Part shown: positions 1-5,230 of the stretch, one piece after another
Layout of the letters: every line of letters begins with the position of its first letter
Position numbering within the stretch: position 1 is the first letter of the stretch
NCBI GenBank assembly: GCA_002049985.1
Contig: MVCY01000090.1
Span: 1-5,230, forward strand
Source of the DNA: Candidatus Latescibacteria bacterium 4484_181
GTDB lineage: Bacteria; Latescibacterota; MVCY01
DNA length: 5,230 bases
Reading direction: 5' to 3'
Translations under genes and position numbers: made by a program
The notes under the pieces: model-generated
Seen by the model: only the letters and a program-made list of their open reading frames with translations
Databases searched by the model: none
What the model was told of the DNA's origin: nothing

Positions 1-109
<109 letters not shown>

Positions 110-176
110 ATACCAAATGCACGTCAAGATTAAAAGAGGGCATCATCGCCGCACCTTGACTGAGTGCCACCTCGAT

Positions 177-209
177 GTGAAACGTTATGCGTGATGAATG
201 ATCAGTGAG
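177..209 (+). repeat. degenerate heptamer repeat array, GTGAAAC type
   Basis: The plus strand reads in 7-bp units GTGAAAC, GTTATGC, GTGATGA, ATGATCA and then GTGAG. G/T/A at the unit starts recurs every seven bases but the units are diverged. It faces a second array at 234-261 in opposite orientation, with a 24-bp gap, so the two could pair imperfectly. It lies in the spacer between the epimerase gene and rfbB. Function is unknown. Confidence 0.5.
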
Positions 210-233
210 TAGACCAACGACACCAGAATTTTT

Positions 234-261
234 TCACGTTTCAGGCTTCACGTCTCATTCT
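234..261 (+). repeat. degenerate heptamer repeat array, TCACGTT type
   Basis: Four consecutive 7-bp units are readable: TCACGTT, TCAGGCT, TCACGTC, TCATTCT. All begin TCA and most end in C or T. This is the reverse-complement type of the array at 177-209 and the same orientation and type as the array at 2710-2737, about 2.45 kb away. It lies downstream of the epimerase stop codon on the transcribed strand. No terminator-like stem and T-run is associated with it. Function is unknown. Confidence 0.6.
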
Positions 262-324
262 CTAACAAGACGAATACTCAAAATATGTTAATGATCAGTT
301 GAGGGGCAACTTCCCAGTTTTCTC

Positions 325-780
325 CTACCCCATCTTGATCGCCCAATCGTAAGGAATCTGGTCGGTGTCGAAGGGAAGCCGGTACTCATCAGGGTTCTTG
401 TAGTTATAAGGCTCAGTAGGACAGTTGATCACAATGGCCTCCTGCTCGCTGATGCACTTCCACCCGTGGTAGACCTGGGGAGGGACCTGGATCAGCAGGG
501 GATTATGTTCTCCAATGAAGAACTGATCCACCTCTCCACGGGTGGAAGAACCCTCCCGAGGGTCATAGAGTGCCACCTTAAGCATTCCCTTCACTACGGC
601 GATATTATCCGTCTGTATTTTATGGTAATGCCAGGCTTTTATGACCCCAGGGTAGGTAGTGGTCATATACACCTGGCCGAACCTCTGGAATATCTGCTCA
701 TCTCCGCGCAGTATCTCCATCAATCTACCCCGCTCATCGGGAATAACCTTAAGCTTCTTAATCTTCACACCCTCAATCAT
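325..780 (-). CDS. rfbC: RmlC/RfbC-like dTDP-4-dehydro-6-deoxysugar epimerase, short form
   Basis: A 151-residue cupin-fold protein of the dTDP-4-dehydrorhamnose 3,5-epimerase family. The N-terminal segment PDERGRLMEILRGD (14-27) matches the family DERG-F-E region. VIKAWHYHKIQTDN (46-59) corresponds to the RG-HxQ active-site strand, with H51 the likely catalytic base. QVPPQVYHGWKCI (98-110) is the usual P-x-x-x-HG cupin strand, and the end IPYDW (142-146) matches the closing strand, whose Asp may pair with the catalytic His. The classical enzyme is about 180 residues; this one is shorter and has K-A-W in place of R-G-L before the His, as in a divergent subfamily. It may therefore make a sugar other than L-rhamnose. 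The start is ATG with a strong GGGGAGGA ribosome site 5 nt away. It sits between ugd and rfbB on the same strand. Family is confident; exact substrate is not. Confidence 0.85.
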   Translation of the reverse strand: MIEGVKIKKLKVIPDERGRLMEILRGDEQIFQRFGQVYMTTTYPGVIKAWHYHKIQTDNIAVVKGMLKVALYDPREGSSTRGEVDQFFIGEHNPLLIQVPPQVYHGWKCISEQEAIVINCPTEPYNYKNPDEYRLPFDTDQIPYDWAIKMG

Positions 781-784
781 AGTT

Positions 785-792
785 TCCTCCCC
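785..792 (-). promoter_or_regulatory. strong ribosome binding site of the epimerase gene
   Basis: The minus strand reads GGGGAGGA then AACT and ATG. Near-perfect complementarity to the 16S tail and the short spacing fix the epimerase start at 780. I see no convincing -35/-10 pair in the 121-bp spacer upstream. Confidence 0.6.
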
Positions 793-875
793 TGAAGTAT
801 CTGATATCCTACCTTAGCATATGATCCAAAAAATAGGCGAGCCGTACGTGATGAACCCGGCAAATTTCAACAAAC

Positions 876-889
876 TCACGGTTGACTCT
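876..889 (+). repeat. possible remnant of the TCACGYT heptamer repeat
   Basis: Two adjacent 7-mers, TCACGGT and TGACTCT, resemble the units at 234-261 and 2710-2737. A reverse-type piece, ACGTGATGAAC (846-856), lies just before, again in facing orientation. It sits in the ugd-epimerase spacer, just downstream of the ugd stop. Two units are little evidence. Confidence 0.2.
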
Positions 890-901
890 ACTCTTTCCAC
901 A

Positions 902-2236
902 TCAATGAGAAGCAGTCTGTTTAACCAGTGACCCACCTTGTCCAACCCCCTGGTAACAGAACCCTGACCTTTTCATCTCCTCTGGTGTGTAGACATTTCG
1001 ACAGTCTAAGAAGTTGGGCTGGCGCATCTGTTTCCTGAGCCGGGGCAGATCTATGTTTCTGAACTCGTTCCATTCGGTCATCAATACCACTGCATCGGCT
1101 TGCTTAGCCGCCGAGTACATGTCGCCGCAGTATTCTACCTGAGGAAAGATCCTCTTGGCGTTGTCCACAGCTGCAGGGTCGAAGGCCTTCACCTTGGCCC
1201 CCTGTTTCAACAGTCCTTCGATCATCACCAGCGACGGGGCCTCCCTTATGTCGTCAGTGTTGGGTTTGAAGGAGAGTCCCAGCAGGGCCACAGTCTTTCC
1301 CTCAAACGGCCCTATCAGTGCAGCCAGCTTCTCCAGCATGCGCATCTTCTGTCTTTGGTTGGCAGCGATGGTGGCCTTAATAATCACTGGGTCCACATTC
1401 ACCTTTTGGGCGATGCTGACCAGCCCAGCGGTATCTTTGGGGAAGCAGGAGCCTCCATATCCAGGGCCAGCATGGAGAAACTCTCGGCCGATGCGGCGGT
1501 CCATACCCATCGCCCTGGCTACTGTATTCACATTAACGCCGTAGCCATCACAAATAGTAGCGATTTCATTAATAAACGATATTTTCATAGCCAGAAAGGC
1601 ATTGGACGCATATTTTATCATCTCCGCCGTCTCTATATCTGTCTTTATGATGGGGATTTCAATAAGGTACAGCGCCTTGTAGACGTCGGCCATAATCTCC
1701 ATCGCCTTCTGGGTTCTGGCGCCGATTATCACCCTGTCGGGATGCATAAAGTCTTCAATGGCAGAGCCTTCCCGTAAGAACTCGGGGTTGGAGACCACAT
1801 CGAAATCAATCGGAGATTTCTGTCTCTTGCCGATTATCTCTTCGATCTTGGCGCCGGTGCCCACCGCTACGGTGCTTTTGTTAACTATGACCTTGTAGTC
1901 CTCCATATATTCGGCCACCATCTCTGCTACCTGAATCACCTGGGAAAGGTCTACACTGCCATCCGGTAGAGAGGGCGTGCCAACAGTGATAAAAATAATC
2001 TCAGCCCCTTTGATAGCAAAGGGTATCTGGGTGGAGAAAGAGAGCCTGCCTCTGCCGGTATTGGCCTGAATAAGCTCTTTTAGACCGGGCTCGTAGATTG
2101 GCACCCTACCTTGCTGTAGTAGTTCAATCTTCTCCTCATCTGCGTCGGTGCAGGTAACTACATTGCCGAAATCGGCCAGACAGGCCCCGGTCACCAGACC
2201 AACATAACCGGTGCCGATTATGCATATTCTTCTCAT
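902..2236 (-). CDS. ugd: UDP-glucose 6-dehydrogenase
   Basis: A 444-residue cytoplasmic enzyme that oxidises UDP-glucose twice with NAD to UDP-glucuronate, a precursor for acidic capsule or exopolysaccharide. The length is normal for the family. The N-terminal Rossmann domain starts IIGTGYVGLVTGACLADFGN (6-25). FITVGTPSLPDGSVDL (82-97) and VNKSTVAVGTG (118-128, Thr122) follow. SNPEFLREGSA (149-159) carries Glu152 and Glu156. The central helix EMIKYASNAFLAMKISFINE (205-224) carries Lys208 and Asn212. The catalytic motif GPGYGGSCFPKD (257-268) places the nucleophile at Cys264 with Asp268. The C-terminal UDP-binding domain begins LLGLSFKPNTDDIREAPS (318-335). All expected active-site residues are present. 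The ATG start has AGGAG 6 nt upstream. It follows the SLBB export gene by 60 bp and precedes the epimerase by 121 bp, probably in one operon. A UDP-HexNAc dehydrogenase is the main alternative, but the motifs favour UDP-glucose. Confidence 0.95.
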   Translation of the reverse strand: MRRICIIGTGYVGLVTGACLADFGNVVTCTDADEEKIELLQQGRVPIYEPGLKELIQANTGRGRLSFSTQIPFAIKGAEIIFITVGTPSLPDGSVDLSQVIQVAEMVAEYMEDYKVIVNKSTVAVGTGAKIEEIIGKRQKSPIDFDVVSNPEFLREGSAIEDFMHPDRVIIGARTQKAMEIMADVYKALYLIEIPIIKTDIETAEMIKYASNAFLAMKISFINEIATICDGYGVNVNTVARAMGMDRRIGREFLHAGPGYGGSCFPKDTAGLVSIAQKVNVDPVIIKATIAANQRQKMRMLEKLAALIGPFEGKTVALLGLSFKPNTDDIREAPSLVMIEGLLKQGAKVKAFDPAAVDNAKRIFPQVEYCGDMYSAAKQADAVVLMTEWNEFRNIDLPRLRKQMRQPNFLDCRNVYTPEEMKRSGFCYQGVGQGGSLVKQTASH

Positions 2237-2296
2237 TTACCTCTCCTGCAATAATTGGGATGACTACACGGCCGTCTGATTTCCCTGTGTCCCTGG

Positions 2297-2713
2297 CTAT
2301 CTGCCACGAACAAACAGCAGATAGTAGACATTGGCAATGATAGCTGTCTGGGATACAAAGCTCACAAACCGGGAGAACATATGAAGCACCGTGGCTGGAA
2401 CTATGACCGTGTCCCCGGGCATCAGAGTGGGTATGAGGGAAGCATCCCCCGTTTTCAAATATCTCTTGATGTCAACTGAAAGGATTGTGTGTTCTTTACC
2501 CGTGGCCCTGACGATCCGCACGTCGCTGATTCGGGCGCTTTCGGTCGGGCCGCCAGCATAGGAGAGAAGAGCAATCAGGTCAGTACCACTGGGGACAAGA
2601 TATTGCCCTGGCTTGGCCACATTTCCCCACACATTGATCTTCATCATCAGTTCATCTTCAGGACCCAAGGAAATATAATACTTAGCAGACACCAACCTTG
2701 GAGTCACTCTCAC
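2297..2713 (-). CDS. SLBB-domain polysaccharide export protein, apparently truncated at the N-terminus
   Basis: 138 residues from a GTG start. An SLBB (soluble ligand-binding beta-grasp) domain spans about 25-69, with INVWGNVAKPGQYLVPSGTD (26-45) and LLSYAGGPTESARISDVRIVR (49-69). MPGDTVIVP (98-106) follows, then a hydrophobic C-terminal helix (about 112-135, through QTAIIANVYYLLF). Proteins of this type are usually envelope-associated and help export exopolysaccharide in Wza-like systems; context with ugd and rfb genes fits. Related proteins normally start with a signal peptide before the KYYISLGPEDEL-like segment. Here that part is missing: an in-frame TAA lies two codons before the GTG, no good ribosome site is visible, and the GTG falls within a heptamer repeat. 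The gene may be a 5'-truncated remnant or may start in a way I cannot see. The domain call is firm; the start and functionality are not. Confidence 0.75.
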   Translation of the reverse strand: MRVTPRLVSAKYYISLGPEDELMMKINVWGNVAKPGQYLVPSGTDLIALLSYAGGPTESARISDVRIVRATGKEHTILSVDIKRYLKTGDASLIPTLMPGDTVIVPATVLHMFSRFVSFVSQTAIIANVYYLLFVRGR

Positions 2714-2737
2714 GTTTTACGCTTCACGGCTCACGCT
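2704..2737 (+). repeat. heptamer repeat array overlapping the SLBB gene start
   Basis: Four in-register 7-mers, TCACGTT, TTACGCT, TCACGGC and TCACGCT (2710-2737), are preceded by a shorter TCACTC (2704-2709). The match in both sequence and 7-bp phase to the array at 234-261 is clear. The apparent GTG start of the SLBB gene (2713-2711) is the complement of CAC in the first full unit, and an in-frame TAA comes from the second unit. The array thus marks the place where the gene loses its expected 5' end. Confidence 0.65.
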
Positions 2738-2802
2738 AACCCAAACTTGGCGCTCAGTTCCTTCAAAAAATTTATTTGACTGACTTAACTTTCACAAAAA
2801 TA

Positions 2803-3123
2803 TTACAATTGGAGACATAAGCTACGGAATTTCTTTATATTACTGAGGTATCTGTCCCTTTTCTTTAGGAGAAAAGCGACCAAAAGAAGCGCGATTTCCG
2901 TAGGCGTAGGGAAGAGGTAGGGTTCAATCCCTGGGGCTATAAGTCCTGCAGGCAGCAGAGGGCTGCTTTGGTTCTGTTGGCCGCTGCCGGAAAGCGCAAC
3001 CTCCCACCACCTCCAGGATTAACCATAGTCGGCGGTGAATCGTCCGGCTATCCCATAGAAAAAAACGAATGAATTGAGGTAACAATAAGAAAACTGTTGA
3101 CAGGGATTGGCGAATGTAGCCAT
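2803..3123 (-). pseudogene. possible broken small membrane or sorting-signal protein
   Basis: I do not recognise this gene. From an ATG at 3123 (GAGGGGAG ribosome site, 8-nt spacing) a frame runs 34 codons, beginning MATFANPCQQFSYCYLNSF, to a TAA at 3021-3019. The same frame is then open for another 71 codons to a TAA at 2805-2803, but the second part has no start codon for its first 45 codons. Its tail looks protein-like: GLIAPGIEPYLFPTPTE, then a hydrophobic helix IALLLVAFLL, then KKRDRY. This order (short motif, transmembrane helix, basic cluster) is the layout of PEP-CTERM-type C-terminal sorting signals, though the motif is not the classical VPEP. One stop change would give a 106-residue protein. 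It could also be chance openness. The rest of the 2714-3194 spacer holds only the heptamer array and a small hairpin. Confidence 0.3.
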
Positions 3124-3191
3124 GGGGTCCACTCCCCTCGGGAACCTTATGCCCTCCTATGCTACTATATTCCGATGCTTTAAACATACAT

Positions 3192-3212
3192 CTTTCACAT
3201 TTTTTGTGAAAG
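3192..3212. other. 8-bp perfect hairpin at the lipoprotein stop codon
   Basis: CTTTCACA (3192-3199) and TGTGAAAG (3205-3212) form a perfect inverted repeat around a 5-base T/A loop. It overlaps the last codons and stop (3197-3195) of the lipoprotein gene. No T-run follows on either strand, so it is not a standard intrinsic terminator; it might stabilise the transcript end. Confidence 0.35.
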
Positions 3213-3980
3213 TCTAGTGACTGAGAACTCCGTCCACCGAGACTCGGAGCCAGACCGGCGTTCAGGACCAATGCTGTCAACTCGCCATCGGTAAGAACCT
3301 GGGGGCAGCACCGGTAGGGCAGCTCTTCCGTCAAAATTGTATTCCACTACAACTTTCTCTCCGTATCCTCTGGGCACCATAGGTTTGCTGATCCAAAGTG
3401 GGTTATCTCCGCTGTCTAATAGCCTGATAATAATGGAGGTTACCTCTTCGGGATTCTGCCCCCACCAGAATTGAAACTCCTGGGCCCCCTCTTCTATCTC
3501 CCCTTTAGGCCAGATGGGAATCAGTTTGGGCAGCAGTTTGTAGTCAACGGTGTTGCTGAAATCGCTCCGATTGCCTGAAGAGTCAAAGGCTCGCATCTGG
3601 TAAAAGTAGCGCACCAGAATGCGAACAGATTTGTCGTGCCAGAAGGCGGTGTCCGGCGACGTCTCCTCTACCTCTCCCACCGGTAAGGTAAAGATTAAAG
3701 AGAGCGCTGCCTCATCTTCAGCCCTGCGGTAGATCTCATAGCCAGCCAAGTCTTTCTCCTCCCCTGCAGTCCACTCTATCCTTATCCAGTCGTCTTGGGG
3801 TACTGCGTCGATGCCGCTTTCGCAAAAGGATTCTTCTGGGCCAGTTTCTAACAGAACAGGGGCAGCCGGCGGAACCTTATCCTGACGCGTAACCCGGTCA
3901 CAGCCCACCAAAGAAATCACAATGAATACCGATGTAAGAAGTGCATAGGAAATGGGTAACCCACTTAACAAAAAGCTCAT
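3195..3980 (-). CDS. lipoprotein with fibronectin type III-like domain
   Basis: 261 residues; no specific function is recognised. The N-terminus MSFLLSGLPISYALL continues into a hydrophobic core and the lipobox LVGC, with the lipidated Cys at residue 27, so the protein should be membrane-anchored on the periplasmic or outer side. A fibronectin-III-like domain covers about 37-145: PPAAPVLLE at its start, then WIRIEWTAGEEKDLAGYEIY, then YFYQMRAFDSSGNRSDFSN. A second beta-rich region follows (about 150-255), with LPPGSYRWRVDSIGP and RWTEFSV resembling another FN3-like fold. Such modules usually bind proteins or glycans or act as spacers. I chose ATG 3980 because GGAGAGG lies 6 nt before it; the GTG 15 nt further upstream overlaps that ribosome site. 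It begins 19 bp after the barrel gene's stop, implying co-transcription. Asp follows the lipid Cys, an inner-membrane retention signal in E. coli but not necessarily here. Confidence 0.75.
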   Translation of the reverse strand: MSFLLSGLPISYALLTSVFIVISLVGCDRVTRQDKVPPAAPVLLETGPEESFCESGIDAVPQDDWIRIEWTAGEEKDLAGYEIYRRAEDEAALSLIFTLPVGEVEETSPDTAFWHDKSVRILVRYFYQMRAFDSSGNRSDFSNTVDYKLLPKLIPIWPKGEIEEGAQEFQFWWGQNPEEVTSIIIRLLDSGDNPLWISKPMVPRGYGEKVVVEYNFDGRAALPVLPPGSYRWRVDSIGPERRSGSESRWTEFSVTRLSQKM

Positions 3981-3986
3981 TCTTGG

Positions 3987-3993
3987 CCTCTCC
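3987..3993 (-). promoter_or_regulatory. ribosome binding site deciding the lipoprotein start
   Basis: GGAGAGG on the minus strand lies 6 nt before ATG 3980-3978. It sits in the 19-bp gap after the barrel gene's stop codon (4002-4000) and rules out the GTG at 3995 as the preferred start. Confidence 0.6.
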
Positions 3994-3999
3994 ACAGCG

Positions 4000-4852
4000 C
4001 TAAAACCTCAATCTTCCACTGACGCGATGTACTGGGCCCAGGGGTTGATTTACAAAGGCGTAGTCTAAGTGAAATATCCGATAACCAAGCCCTGCCCCGG
4101 CGCAGAAGCCATTTTGACCAAATCCTATCCTCACGGCCACTGGCCAGCTAAACTGATACTCTAATCCGGTTTTAACCCCCTGTTTATCTCTATCCACAGC
4201 TATCAGAACCTGGCTTGCCCTGCCGGGCAGCGGCTGTCGGTAGGCAACCCCAAAACGGGTGATCAAACCCCACCGCTTGAGCAGAGGAACCACCCATAGA
4301 CTGACGGATCAACTTCAAGTTGACCCCAAAAGGTACCTCAACCGGAAGGGTGAAATAGAGCCAACCAAAGTCAAGCTCGAACCGGCTGGTCTTCCCAAAC
4401 GAGAAGAACAGGGCATCTTCGGTATCAGAGAAATAACCCACAGGGCCTCTCTCAGCAAAATCCTTTCTCTGCTTGATTTTCTTGAGATCCTCAGGGAAAG
4501 GCTCGTATTCTGGGATTCTATCCACGGAGAATCGCACCCAGCCTGCCGAGATCCCTACCCCTTCTCCTATGGGCTGAACCAAACTGAAACAGTGAAACTT
4601 CGCCAGACCAAAAAGGGAGGCATACATAAGCCCCGCCTCTCTATGCCTCAACAGAGAGATGCCAGCCGGGTTCCAATAGGGGGCGAAGGCATTGTCGGCC
4701 ACAGCGCCGAAAGCACCACCCATCCCCATTGCCCGTGCATCCACCCCGATATCCAGAAAAGCCCCAGCCTGCTGAGTCCCAAAACAGGCAACGGCAAACG
4801 AAAAGACAACAATTAGAGAGAGAAGGGAAATCTTCAGTATTCTGATATGCAT
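4000..4852 (-). pseudogene. PorV/PorQ-like outer membrane beta-barrel gene, split by frame change and internal loss
   Basis: The 5' part (4852-4190) encodes a signal peptide (MHIRILK, then a hydrophobic stretch to ACFG), followed by the family hallmark AFLDIGVDARAMGMGGAFGA, then AVADNAFAPYWNPAGI, and later beta-strands to GVNLKLIRQSMGGSSAQAVGFD. After that Asp (about 4262) this frame turns into unrelated sequence (HPFWGCLPTAAARQG) and stops at 4190. The family's C-terminal strands resume in another frame: TRFGVAYRQPLPGRASQVLI, VKTGLEYQF, GAGLGYRIFHLDYAFV, ending HRVSGRLRF with the terminal Phe typical of outer membrane barrels. Between the two halves, relatives carry several dozen residues (strands after the KLIRQ-like segment) that I cannot find here. 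So a deletion of non-multiple-of-three length is likely, either real or an assembly error. The start is ATG 4852, with GAGG 9 nt upstream; a TTG at 4867 has weaker support. Relatives include PorV, a type IX secretion shuttle. Confidence 0.75.
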
Positions 4853-4952
4853 GGCATTAGTCCTCAAATAAGACCCGAAAGAGCTCTCAACTCAGTGGGG
4901 CCAGATAGACACGACCCGCCGGACAGTCTCTACAACATCACCTTGTTGAACC

Positions 4953-5230
4953 TCACCTCATCTTCACCACTTTCATGATCTCTTCCTGTCTCTTTCCATT
5001 CTTCAGGACTGCTTTGACCCGACAGAAATAGACTCCATTGGCCAGAGGACGCCCCCGGTCGTCGCTGCCATCCCAGGTTAATTCATGATAGCCTAATGCC
5101 TCCGCCGGGTTGCCGGCATCATCGGTGAAATCTCTAAAACTCCTAACCAGATATCCGGAGATAGAATATATCTTTATAGAAAGTTTTTTCAAGGGGTTAC
5201 CATCTATCCGATAGGCGAAGACCGTCTCAT
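4953..5230 (-). CDS. C-terminal end of a secreted protein with T9SS/FlgD-like sorting domain, 5' end outside window
   Basis: The frame is open to the window edge (residues E-T-V-F-A-Y-R-I-D-G-N-P before LKKLSIKIYSISGYL), so the TTG at 5192 is internal and the gene begins beyond 5230. The visible 91 codons form a small beta-sandwich: KIYSISGYLVRSF, then GYHELTWDGSDDRGRPLANG, then VYFCRVKA and a basic tail ending MKVVKMR. The WDG-D--GRPLANGVYF-R pattern is shared by FlgD Ig-like domains and by type A T9SS C-terminal domains, which direct proteins across the outer membrane. The position at the extreme C-terminus favours the sorting-type role, and the PorV-like gene 100 bp downstream fits it. The main function of the protein cannot be told from this piece. 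It could instead be an Ig-like fold without any sorting role in a lineage lacking T9SS. Confidence 0.8.
   Translation of the reverse strand, partial: ETVFAYRIDGNPLKKLSIKIYSISGYLVRSFRDFTDDAGNPAEALGYHELTWDGSDDRGRPLANGVYFCRVKAVLKNGKRQEEIMKVVKMR

Noticed and set aside
296..311. Small inverted repeat AGTTG/CAACT after the epimerase stop as a terminator
   Set aside because: The stem is only 5 bp and no T-run follows on the minus strand.
466..795. Open frame on the plus strand across the epimerase gene
   Set aside because: It is the antisense shadow of a clearly conserved minus-strand gene and its translation has no recognisable domain. The plus-strand frames inside 902-2236 and 4259-4816 fail for the same reason.
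2919..2934. tRNA T-loop-like sequence GGGTTCAATCCCT
   Set aside because: No acceptor stem, D-arm or anticodon arm can be built around it on either side.
3097..3102. TTGACA as a plus-strand -35 box
   Set aside because: No -10-like hexamer occurs at 16-18 bp and no plus-strand gene lies downstream.
2924..3334. 136-codon minus-strand frame overlapping the end of the lipoprotein gene
   Set aside because: It starts inside the lipoprotein gene in another frame, is rich in Arg, Ser and Cys with no domain pattern, and competes with the more protein-like frame at 2803-3123.
4933..4948. CAACA/TGTTG hairpin downstream of the T9SS-like protein gene
   Set aside because: The stem is 5-6 bp with no T-run in the direction of transcription, so terminator function is not supported.

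Overview
All the genes I can support lie on the minus strand, so the locus reads from position 5230 down to 1. The window looks like part of a bacterial chromosome or metagenome contig. Three features suggest a Gram-negative member of the Fibrobacterota-Chlorobi-Bacteroidota (FCB) group or a neighbouring candidate phylum: a C-terminal domain resembling type IX secretion (T9SS) sorting or FlgD-like Ig domains, a PorV/PorQ-type outer membrane protein, and an SLBB exopolysaccharide export protein. This placement comes from protein style only; no rRNA or marker gene is present.

Cell-surface module (about 3195-5230). In transcription order it holds the C-terminal end of a protein that runs off the window (4953-5230) with a T9SS/FlgD-like C-terminal domain, a PorV-like outer membrane beta-barrel gene (4000-4852) split between two frames and apparently missing an internal segment, and a lipoprotein with a fibronectin-III-like domain (3195-3980). 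The last two are 19 bp apart and look co-transcribed.

Spacer with debris (2714-3194). This stretch of about 480 bp has no intact gene. It holds a reading frame interrupted by one stop codon, whose tail (short Pro/Thr/Glu motif, hydrophobic helix, basic cluster) resembles a PEP-CTERM-type sorting signal. It also holds a heptamer repeat array that runs into the start of the next gene.

Polysaccharide module (1-2713). It contains an SLBB-domain export protein lacking the usual signal peptide (2297-2713), a complete UDP-glucose 6-dehydrogenase (902-2236), a short RmlC/RfbC-like sugar-nucleotide epimerase (325-780), and the first 30 codons of dTDP-glucose 4,6-dehydratase (1-92). Together they point to synthesis of UDP-glucuronate and a dTDP-6-deoxyhexose (rhamnose or a related sugar), plus export of the polymer.

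The most notable observations are degenerate 7-bp-period repeat arrays (TCACGYT-like) in the intergenic spacers, one of which supplies the apparent start codon of the SLBB gene. Several reading frames also look damaged: the barrel gene, the SLBB N-terminus and the broken frame at 2803-3123. This could be real decay or sequencing/assembly error. I see no RNA gene, CRISPR array, insertion sequence or convincing intrinsic terminator.
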